This document shows positions 1 through 9,200 of a stretch of 64,000 nucleotides of DNA, one piece after another. A model generated the notes under the pieces. That model ran no database searches. It was not told where the DNA came from and saw only the letters and a list, made by a program, of their open reading frames with translations. The first letter of the stretch is position 1. Each line of letters starts with the position of its first letter. Position numbers and translations under genes: made by a program. The stretch lies in NCBI RefSeq assembly GCF_018691265.1, contig NW_024881272.1, positions 25,037,323 through 25,101,322 of the forward strand, given 5' to 3'. Origin of the DNA: Tyto alba (taxonomy: Eukaryota > Chordata > Aves > Strigiformes > Tytonidae).

Positions 1-113
1 GTAAGAAGGACGCACCGGTTACCGCCGCCCGTCGGGGCGTCACCGGAGACTACGCGCCCCAGAAGGCGGTGTGCGCTCCCGCCGCGCCGATCGTCCAGGC
101 GCCGTGCCGCGGG

Positions 114-132
114 GCAGGCTGGGACATGTAGT
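114..132 (-). promoter_or_regulatory. ZNF143/STAF-like binding site
   Basis: On the minus strand the 19-mer reads ACTACATGTCCCAGCCTGC. It differs at three positions from the remembered long ZNF143/STAF consensus (ACTACAATTCCCAGCATGC). Such sites are common in bidirectional CpG-island promoters. Confidence 0.55.
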
Positions 133-320
133 CAGCTTCCCCCCCCCACCGCCAGGGGAGATAAGCTTGCCCGGTCTCAAGCATGCCAGGGACCAGGACC
201 GCCTGCTCCGGTGGGTGCCACGCATACCCGGGAGTTTCTCCGGCGCGGCGGAACGACGCGGGCCGCGCCTGTTCCCGCCCGGATTCGCACCGCGGTCCCC
301 GCCGGAGCGCTTCCCGGGAC

Positions 321-328
321 ACCGGAAG
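321..328 (+). promoter_or_regulatory. ETS/GABPA-type site
   Basis: The octamer ACCGGAAG is a strong ETS-family (GABPA/ELK) core. It lies inside the CpG island about 690 bp upstream of the TMEM69 start codon. Confidence 0.45.
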
Positions 329-991
329 CCGCCTCAGCGAGCCTCGGGGTCGTGCAAGCCGGTGGGTACCGTCATGGCCGGGGCCTAGCGGGGGGCACGG
401 CCCGGCCCGGCCCAGGCCATTCGGGGGGTCCCGCGTCCCTCCGAACACACCGGTTCTCCTCTCCCTTCCTCTCCGGGTTGGGCCTTCGGGTGCGCGGAGC
501 CGCCCCCTCCCTTCCCCGGAGCAGCAGGACTGTGAACAGTCCAAGCCCAGCGCCGAGCTGCTTGCCTTTCCCTTTAGTTTTGTCCCCTCTGCAGACCCTT
601 GCAGCTTGGGGCGTGATGAAGTTTTCACGCTAACGGTGAAGGATCGGTTTTTCTACATGCGAGGAACTGTTCGTTTGTAGCCTACGTGCAGCCGTTTATC
701 GCATGAAAAGTAGATGATCCATAAACGGGAAGCCATCACCTGCTTCCTTAGTTTTTTAGCTACAAATTGTCTTTGTAACAGTTATTACAACTTTAGAACT
801 TAAGTTCATATAGAACTACCTGAAACAAAATATCCTGTAGTGGGTAAATAAGGATTGAGTACCTACAATATTTACCTTTAAACATACCTCTGTAAGAGTC
901 TCACATCTGATAAGTCTAGACTGTGACTTTGGACATAAGATGAACTCGGCTATTCATCAGTTTCAGACTTCATGAATATCTCTGTTTTTAG

Positions 992-1054
992 GGCTTTGAT
1001 AAAGCAAGTATGTTTGCTCTCATACAACGATGCTGTTTCCCCACACCTTTCAAA
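992..1054 (+). CDS. TMEM69: TMEM69 exon with start codon (18 nt 5' UTR plus 15 codons)
   Basis: The acceptor is tctgtttttag ending at 991 and the donor is AAA|GTAAGT at 1054/1055. The 15 codons end in phase 0, matching the phase-0 acceptor at 1641-1642. The coding stretch is easy for gene finders to miss. An upstream non-coding exon must exist to pair with the acceptor at 991. Confidence 0.85.
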
Positions 1055-2332
1055 GTAAGTTTCTGAACTCTTTCTTGCTGACTTTTTCTTTAAAAGAGAA
1101 GGTATGATTGGAACATTGGAAAAAAAATTGGAATAGCCATGTTTATCACTCAGTTTTTGTGAGAATTCCTAGTCTCTACAGTAGCTTTTAGCCAAAGCTA
1201 ATACTTTTATCGTCAAATTTTACTGTCTAAAGGTCTTTTTCTTCCCCCTCTTTAGTAATGAGGGGATAGTAGCTAGTTTCTGAGGTGACCTTCTCCTACT
1301 TCTGTAATCATTTTGTACTGTGAAAAGGACTGATATATCTTAACTTAATAATGCCTAAATAATGCATGTGTGGGTGGAAGGATAGGTGGATATACAAACC
1401 TTCTGTAGTGAGTAAGGTTTGCTTACTCACTATGAAGAGCCTAGTTGCTCTTCATCAGCTACTTTGTGAAAGCAGTATCAGTTAGCTTAATTAGTTAAGA
1501 ACATCTGAAAACGGAGAGAAAGGGCAGCTGTGATGTGACCTGACAATATTATACTTGGTATAATATTTCATAGCTAGCTTAGGTAATGGTAGATCCATAA
1601 GACTATGTTATAAGGTGTTCAGAACAAGTTTTACACTTGCAGCTCCAGAAGTTCGCTGGTCCCAGACTACTACTGCATGGAAAGAATAAAACAACTTGGT
1701 CTTTTCTCAACCTTCGGCTGCAGAGAGATGTGTATCTTCTCTCAAGATCTTCAAGCCTCAATCCAGCATCAGTATATGCATCCAAGCTCCAGGCTTTTCA
1801 TACCTCTCTCCCCTTCTTCAAGAAGAAAACCCCCAAAGAATATGAGACCAGAGGCCCGGGCGTCTTGCAGCGAAGCATGACATCACTAAAAGATTCTCCC
1901 AAGCCAGCCCTTTACTTAAGCCTCACAGGGCTAATTCCATTTGTTTCTGTGCCACTGTTAATGGCCATCCAAGGGACCTACTACCCAGAGCTGGCATTTG
2001 CTCAGGTTACATATGGTGCCGCAACAGTCTCTTTCCTAGGAGGAATGAGGTGGGGGTTTGCTCTCCCAGAAAACAGCCCAGCTAAGCCAGACTGGCTGAA
2101 CCTGGCTAACAGTACAGTTCCTCCTCTACTTGCCTGGCAAGCCTTAATTTTTAAAGATATAACTCTTGGTGCAATAATGCTAGTAATGGCCTTAGGGATA
2201 GCACTGCATTATGACATTTCCCTTCTTCCTACTTATCCTAGGTGGTTTAAAGTACTGAGGGTAGTGGGAACTGTGCTGATGGCATTATCGCTATTAGCTA
2301 CTGCAGCGTTGAAGGCTATTATAGAGGAGTGA
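1010..2332 (+). CDS. TMEM69: TMEM69, transmembrane protein 69 (DUF3429), complete coding region in two exons
   Basis: The coding sequence joins 1010-1054 to 1643-2332, giving 244 aa against 247 in human as remembered. The start ATG at 1010 has A at -3 and opens MFALIQRCC, which lines up with the human N-terminus MLRFIQKF. About 100 N-terminal residues are basic and poorly conserved and could be a mitochondrial presequence (inference). The rest is the DUF3429 domain, with five hydrophobic segments at about residues 104-124, 131-155, 172-187, 188-207 and 219-238. Landmarks shared with human are DSPKPALY, GLIPFV, SFLGGMRWGFALPE and SPAKPDWLNLA. The molecular function of TMEM69 is not established. 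The main-exon frame stays open upstream to a TTG at 1637, but that TTG lies in the polypyrimidine tract of the acceptor and is not a start. Confidence 0.93.
1643..2332 (+). CDS. TMEM69: TMEM69 main coding exon
   Basis: The acceptor is ttttacacttgcag, with AG at 1641-1642. The exon carries residues 16-244, including the whole DUF3429 domain, and ends at TGA 2330-2332. Confidence 0.93.
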   Translation, partial: LQKFAGPRLLLHGKNKTTWSFLNLRLQRDVYLLSRSSSLNPASVYASKLQAFHTSLPFFKKKTPKEYETRGPGVLQRSMTSLKDSPKPALYLSLTGLIPFVSVPLLMAIQGTYYPELAFAQVTYGAATVSFLGGMRWGFALPENSPAKPDWLNLANSTVPPLLAWQALIFKDITLGAIMLVMALGIALHYDISLLPTYPRWFKVLRVVGTVLMALSLLATAALKAIIEE

Positions 2333-2690
2333 CAGCAGAAATAAATGGCAGAACACAGAATAACAAATCAACAGGAAAAAACTCTTTATCTGCCAATAAG
2401 GTATTTGTATTGTGTTCCAGGGGAAATAAAGACTTACTTGTGCTTAGAAGTCATAAGATGATAGTGATCAAGATGATTATTCTGAAAGCAAACTACTTAG
2501 CTAGTTTAGGAGGGAAGGATTGTAAATAGCAATGACTTCCAAGGCAGGTACAAGTTTGTCCTTCTCTGTAGAACGAAGCATCACTCTTGAACGAGATGTT
2601 GCTGTCATATGAATATAACATGGAATTCAAATGACATGGGTATGAATTGTTCTGTGCTGAATTATTAAAGTATCTGGTTTTAACTATAAT
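2333..2690 (+). terminator. TMEM69: TMEM69 3' UTR and poly(A) signals
   Basis: AATAAA occurs at 2340-2345 and 2425-2430, and ATTAAA at 2664-2669. Only the last is followed at the right distance by a GT-rich element (about 2700-2715), so it is my preferred cleavage signal. The choice is inferred from motifs alone. Confidence 0.5.
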
Positions 2691-2699
2691 GCGTCAATG

Positions 2700-4449
2700 T
2701 TATGTGGTGGGGAGAACAACTGTGCAGTCATAAACAGTAAAAAGGTGAAAGCAGTTCTTCTAGTTTAGTGTTTGAAGTATCAGCAGAGAATTACACAAAA
2801 GTACATATATGTTTGATTCCTATGTTGTGGAACAAAACACTGTCTTACTTCAACTGAGGTGGTACTGAAAATGATACATGATTAAGTGCTAGTCAGTTAA
2901 GAATGGATAGGCAAGGTTTGTTTGCAGTGGCAAGCCAGGGTCAGCACTCACCTAAAATATGTCATCCAGCGGCTGTAATGCAGTGGGGAAAGCTTTGGAT
3001 CTTGGACAAGACACCACAAGAGACAGAAGGTTAGCTTCCTACTCAGGCTTACTGAAATAAAAAAGGATAGGTTTTGTTTGGACTTAGGGCAGCCTAAGCC
3101 AAGGAAGCTGCACATGACGTAGTACTCTAGGAGTATGACAGATCTTTATGTCTATCAACTGAATGTGACACATGGACTTGATTTCTGGTGCTAAGGGATC
3201 AGATAATGAGCCTGAAAGTAGTTTGTGTCTTCTCACTCCTTAAAATTCATTTTATTTGAGCACCCAGGCAGGGCAGGTATAAATGGGTTTGAAGCCTGCA
3301 AACCCTTTGTGACGGACAAATTACTGAAAACACGGCTGAAGCACGTGCTCTTTGTACTTAAGTTGTCCTAACACATCATTCAGGGGAAGAAGATACAACC
3401 TAAGTCACAGATTTTCTTTTCTAGCCTCAGCTACCTCAAGAAACCTATGAAAGTGTATGTGGGTATATTTACTACAGGCTTTTAAGTATTCTTTAAGTAC
3501 AGTATAAGATGCAAGGAGGAGGCTGAGAAGTGACATCCTCACAGTGTTGTTCTATAGAGAATGAAGCACATACTGTCACTTAAGATTTGTTGTATGTTAA
3601 TTCTGCAAAGAATATATGTTTAAGAAACCTCTCCATCGTGATGATAGAGCCATCTTCTTATGCGGTATTGCTGAAATAGCAACTATGTACACAAGCCTCA
3701 GACTTTTGTAGCCTGTTAGTCTTTACATGTTAACAGCATCATACCTCTGAAGCAGCGATATATTTCAGTGGTCTCTGACTATAAAGGAAGTAAAATTGAG
3801 TTCATGAATTAAACCAGTTCTTTTATTCTTTCTTACTTAGACATGATATTTTTTAAGGTGGGTCCAGAGAAGAGTACTGCCTTTGGTTTGATTTAGGGAA
3901 GGAGGTGCTGAGTATAAGAGACCATAATCAACTGACTTCAGTTTCATTCAAACATGACTGATACAATCAACTACAAAAACTGGAGAAGGTCAGTTCATTC
4001 AACAGCAGACTCCCTCAAGTTTCATAAATCATAAAGTTTGGGGGTAGAGATCAGAAGTGAATACGTAGTTTCCAGACTAATAAAAGAGAGCTAATGTTTC
4101 TCAAATGATTCACAAGGGATCTTGATATGTAAAGAAGAGAGTCTGATAAATACTACTTATCATTTGATCCCAGAGAGGGCTGCACAGAGCTGGCAAGGCA
4201 GCCAGACTTCTACAAAGTCTGAGTGATGTGTTTCTCTTCTCAGTGTAAAATGAGTGTTTTACTACAGAAGTGTGTTACTTGCACCTTTCAAATAGTCAAC
4301 ATTTATAAACAAGCTTTCTTAGTACCCTACTGGGAACTAGGATTTCCAGTTAAGAAAAAACAAACCCCAAACTAAACCTATTTTACGAAAGAGGCAGCAA
4401 TACAACTCCTTTTGATGGGAATGCACCCTATTCAAGAGCATGCCACAGT
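2700..4449. other. Intergenic, TMEM69 to IPP
   Basis: This is AT-rich sequence between two convergent genes. I see no conserved exon, RNA gene or recognisable repeat in it. Confidence 0.5.
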
Positions 4450-6045
4450 CAGTTCTGAAAATGCATTTTATTATGAAAAACTGTTTAAAACAAGATTAAA
4501 CTTGAAGAAAAAAAGACAGAATAAACATTAGTTCACACATAAGAAATCCTTTTGAAGTAAAAGCACACACAAGATTATAGAACAACCAGAGAAACAAATG
4601 CTCCATTGTCTAGCATGTTTTTGCTTGGCAATTTCCCAACCCTATGTTAGAATGTAAGAGCTAGATTCTTAAGGTACCTGCAACACTCAACTTTGAGAAT
4701 TTTATTCGTGTATTAATTTTACACAAGGGATATTGACCTAGACAGCATAAATGCTCCTTTGTCTAAACAGTGCAGGCTTCCTGTTTTGTGACATTCCAGT
4801 TGTGGTTTTGCATTCTAGAATAACACTGTCTATCAAACAGCCTTATTTCAGACTTCATCCAAATCATCCACAGCTGTGTAGAAAATGCAATCATACTGTG
4901 CAAAAAGCAACTTCAAGTACATTAATTAAATGAATCTAGAAATAACTCCAAATTCCTAGTAGTATTGTTCTACTAAGTGTATCCAAGCTAAATACAAACT
5001 CCTCAAGACAAAACACACCAATGGCATCACTTTAATGCTGAATGCAGCTAATTCTATCAAAATGCTCTGTCTGTGCAAATTTGGAAGAGACAGGAGACGA
5101 GCTGTAGCAAGAATGAACGTGTGTACCTTGTAGAACAGCATGTATTCCAATGCCAAGCCTCAGCATGTGTAACACAGAATAAAACACATTTAACTAAGGA
5201 AAAAGAATAAAAAAAGGGCAAAAGGCTTTCCCTTTATTTTTATACTAAGAGCAGTTCTAAATAGAACAGCTAATCTAACGAATAGCATTTCCATTTAAAA
5301 TTAATCAGAGCTTACACAAAAAGGAGCTCTACTGTCATCACTGATGCCACTGAGAAGAAAAGCCTGTGCTGATGTGGAATGACATTATTAGAACTGTGAG
5401 AATAACCTTCCAGAACAGGAAATTCTCAGCCACTGACCATTCAAGTTAATGGAATGGCCAGAAAGTAAATAACCAGTTCATATTTAATGCCCATCATGTC
5501 CAGCAGCAGAGAAGCGGCTCAAATGCATCAAAGGCAGAAGTAGAGGTACCAAGTCTTCCCCACCTGTTATCTTCATTGTTTTCTGCTAGAAAATAACAGC
5601 TAACGCTAAACAGGTAGCCTATCTGCTCTTATCTGCAGGCAACTCCTAGCTGTCTGTAAGTAACCTCCTTCCACATTGTAAGGCCAGCTAAAGATGCTAA
5701 CTTTGATGCATCTTAAAGAATTAACAACCTGATTAGTGTCTATCGTGCTTTCTGGAATGATTTTTTCAGATTTTTACAGGGTGAATCTGCCGTTTATTTC
5801 AGTGAACTTAATCCAGTCATAAGGGGCATTCCTACTCTTAACAGAATACTTCCTCAGACAGACACTGGATTAGCCAATTTGAAGGGCAAGAATTTTAATA
5901 TTTCCTTTTGCTTAGGAAAAGCCCTCTAATCTAATTCTCCACTGTCTCTGCTGAAGCTCCTGTGTTAGAACAGGCTTCTGGCCAATGAAACCAGAAACCT
6001 GAGACAGATTCACTCATTCCTTGAATGAATTTTCTTCTTTGTGTT
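4450..6045 (-). terminator. IPP: Probable IPP 3' UTR with three poly(A) signal candidates
   Basis: Read on the minus strand, AATAAA occurs at 5793-5798 (about 250 nt after the stop), 5233-5238 and 4467-4472. The transcript may use one or several of them. The distal site would give a 3' UTR of about 1.6 kb. No coding exon of another gene is visible. Confidence 0.4.
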
Positions 6046-6270
6046 TTACAGCACAGCTACACCTCCTTCACAGCGGCTGGTGATCATGTTGGCAATTTCA
6101 GTCCAACTGTCCATATGAGGGTTATAAACTTCAACAGAGTCAGAGGTTACTGGAGCAGCAAAATCATGACTGGGAGCTCGGCCTCCCGAGGCATAAAGAA
6201 ATCCATTTGCAGCCACAACACAGACACCAGCTCTTGGTATCTTCATTGATGCAACTTCAACCCACTTCTC
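6046..6270 (-). CDS. IPP: IPP coding exon 8 (last Kelch, stop)
   Basis: The acceptor is ttttcattag. The exon encodes EKWVEVASMKIPRAG through GGVAVL, then TAA at 6046-6048. Confidence 0.97.
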   Translation of the reverse strand, partial: EKWVEVASMKIPRAGVCVVAANGFLYASGGRAPSHDFAAPVTSDSVEVYNPHMDSWTEIANMITSRCEGGVAVL

Positions 6271-9200
6271 CTAATGAAAAGGTGAAAGAGTCAACAAGTA
6301 GTTTTAGGGTAAGCCCCAGTTCTGATAAAAGTAACTTTTAACGCTTAAAGACTGAAACATAGACAAAGAACACGAGGAATACACTTCATAGGCTCAAATA
6401 TGGTATGTATACAGTATCAGGAGGATTTTCAAGACTGTAATGACAATGCTTGCACAAGTGGTCAAAATAATGCTAGTCACTGAAGAACAGATCACATACT
6501 GTCTGTACACAACAACTCTCCCTGTCTCCAAAATAGAGAAGGTTATGCAGTTTGAGGTGGGAAAATAAGGAAAACTAGATTAAATTCCAAAAGCAAAACA
6601 GAATGGTACACTGGATTATGCTCCACTTTTAACACTACCTACTGTTCCAAAGAACATCACAGAAACATGAGCAATAATAGTCAGGAGTAATACCTTACTC
6701 AAAAGCTTAAGTGTTTGAAGTGATTTTTCTAGTCATGCTGAAACAACACTACATTTTGATGCAGAAGAAAGATCCTCAACTTTTGCAAAGGGCAACTCTT
6801 CCTTTTTCAGGGATTTTTTTTCCTCTCTCGTCAGATTATTGGCCATTCTATTGCAGAAAGGGAATCTATCCCCCCATCCTAATCCTAACAAGTGTTTACC
6901 AAACTACATTATACGTATGCATCATCAGTATTGGTTAGCTTTCAGTTTCCCAAAGGCATGCATACAATCTTCATGAACACTCCACCAAGTCAGATAGCAA
7001 GATTCTACAGACTGGTTGGGACAGACAGACAGACCCTGAGGTCACTGAAGCTCTGTTTCACTCAGATTACCAGCCAGTACTCAAAAGGAAACAAAATTTT
7101 CAACTGTTTTCTTTTTTCTTTTTAAAGAAATGAAGCAGGCTACCTCTTTAGCATTTTACAGAAAGTTGATGCAATCTACATTTATGAAGGAAAGGGGCTC
7201 TACCATACCTCTTCAAAGGAGTATCTTTCTACAGTAGCAAGTGCATCCTGAGATTCATTCCAGCCTCCCACAGCATAGATAGAATCGTTGAGAGCAGCTA
7301 CACCAAGATATGCTCTTCGGGTGCCCATTGGAGCAAGCTCAGACCAACGTTTAGATATTGGGTCGTAGACTTCAACAGAACATAGCTCTACTCCTTCATT
7401 GCTGATACCACCAACAACATAAATCAAACCTGTAGAAACAGTTTTTCCTCTATTCAGTTTCATAATAGAAAGGTTTGAAAGAGAAAATGTTTGTCACAAT
7501 ACAAATTTCAGCCTAACATTTAGATGGTTTAAGAATGCGATAAAAGTCCTCCATTTGTACAGCAGTAGCATACGTAAAGCTTTCAAATGAGTAACTTGAG
7601 GCTCAAGCACTAAAAGCTCTGATGAAAGCACTAATTAACCAAACACAGGGGAGAGAATTCAGAAGGCTGCAACTGCTGACCAGGCCTGGATCAAATGCTT
7701 AATAAGCACATTAATAGATCAAGTTTTTAGACATGTCCATCTTAAAATAACCTGTGGCAACTCTACAGACTGTCACAAAAGACACACACAAACCCAAATA
7801 TGGGAGGTAAATAAAAGCATTATCAGGAAGGACAATCAGCTGTTAAAGACTAGCTGGATAACCATACTGGCAGCCACATAAAAACTGTTTTCATGAGATA
7901 AAAGGCAGAATACAAAGAGAACTTTCTAGTCTTTAAGTCCTGTAGAATTAAAAATACGGTACTAAAAGGACAAATAGATAAGGCACAAGCTTGTGCAACT
8001 GACAGCATAGTACAAGACAAAGGTAAAATAAATTAATGACTGAAACATAAAGCTTGAAAATCCAATGGCTCTGGAATTGCTATGGATACAAACTTAATAT
8101 TCACCTTGCATTTCACAACACCCAAAGCAGTAACGGGGCACAACCATGCTTCCCACCACATCCCAACTATTTTCTTCAGGATCAAATCTTTCAATTGTGT
8201 CGCCAATCTCTGCTCCAACCCAACCTCCTGCAAATAACAGCAAACACAGGGAAGAATTTAATGGCATGAAGCTGTGTGTTAGCTGCATTTTTAAACATAT
8301 GGTGCATTGTTCCAGGACAGACCGATTCTGAAACCGGCATGCAACCACACACAGTGGAAAAAAGTTATAACTGAACAATAATCCACAAAGATTTGTTATT
8401 TGCTCATGTAAACAGCTGTTTTTTCAAACTTAAGTTTGCAAATTTACAACACCAACATGTAATATGTAAGAACAAATCAATTTGCAAGTTCTATGAATTA
8501 ACACCTTTTAAATAAACTTCACCTAGAAAAAACCCAAAACCTACCCAAAGCATAGATAGCACCATAACATGTACACACTCCCAGTCCACAGCGGGGATGG
8601 TTCATGGAAGCCACAGTGGTCCACTGCTTAGTAACAGGATCATAACATTCAGTGCAGTCAAAAATCATTGAGTTGTCCTCACCTGCACATTAAAAGCAAG
8701 AACACAGACAGGGGAAACACGATGTTTTACATTGCAGATATAGAAGCATTATTCCAACTCCTTCCAAGAGAGACAACATTTGAATGCAACATCTTCCTTT
8801 TAGCTAGCCAAATGGCCAAAGCAGCAAAAGCTTCGTTTATACCTAGAACTGAATCATCACTAGGAACAGCCTTCACCAACAGTTCCCTGAAACATTACTG
8901 AAAACATCACATGGGTGAACAAACACAGTGCTACATACTTTTTACTCCACAGCACAACTGACACGGTTTTTGAGACCAAAGAACGTGTTCTGCGGTGACA
9001 AAACCAGTATATATATATGCATTCTTTAATGATGGGCTGCTAGAGCCACTCATCACATCCTTATGCAAATATACATAGCAAGCCTTTCCAGGTAGGCAGA
9101 TTACAAGTGGTCTGTCCTGTACAACTGCCTTTTATGCGATAGGCTTCTGCTAGCATTTCTTTTCTCACTTGTAGTCTATTAGTGGTGATGCACAAACTCC

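Larger units (their letters stand above)
1..640. promoter_or_regulatory. CpG island, probable bidirectional promoter of TMEM69 and GPBP1L1
   Basis: This block is GC-rich with many CpGs and falls abruptly to AT-rich sequence after about 640. It lies just upstream of the TMEM69 exons. In human, TMEM69 and GPBP1L1 are neighbours in divergent orientation, so the same arrangement is inferred here, with GPBP1L1 off the left edge. No TATA box is seen. A ZNF143-like element and an ETS site support a housekeeping promoter. The non-coding first exon of TMEM69 should start here, but I could not choose its donor; the GT at 361-362 is one candidate. No GPBP1L1 coding sequence is visible. Confidence 0.7.

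Noticed and set aside
1..6. GTAAGA at the very first base, like a splice donor
   Set aside because: The upstream exon would be outside the window, so it cannot be tested; a six-base match at an arbitrary edge is not evidence.
50..680. Several overlapping ORFs of 100-190 codons at the left edge
   Set aside because: GC-rich promoter sequence open in several frames at once; composition is Arg/Pro/Gly with no family resemblance.
1637..1642. TTG as the TMEM69 start
   Set aside because: It lies inside the acceptor of the main exon; the ATG at 1010 with a phase-matched junction is better and matches the human N-terminus.
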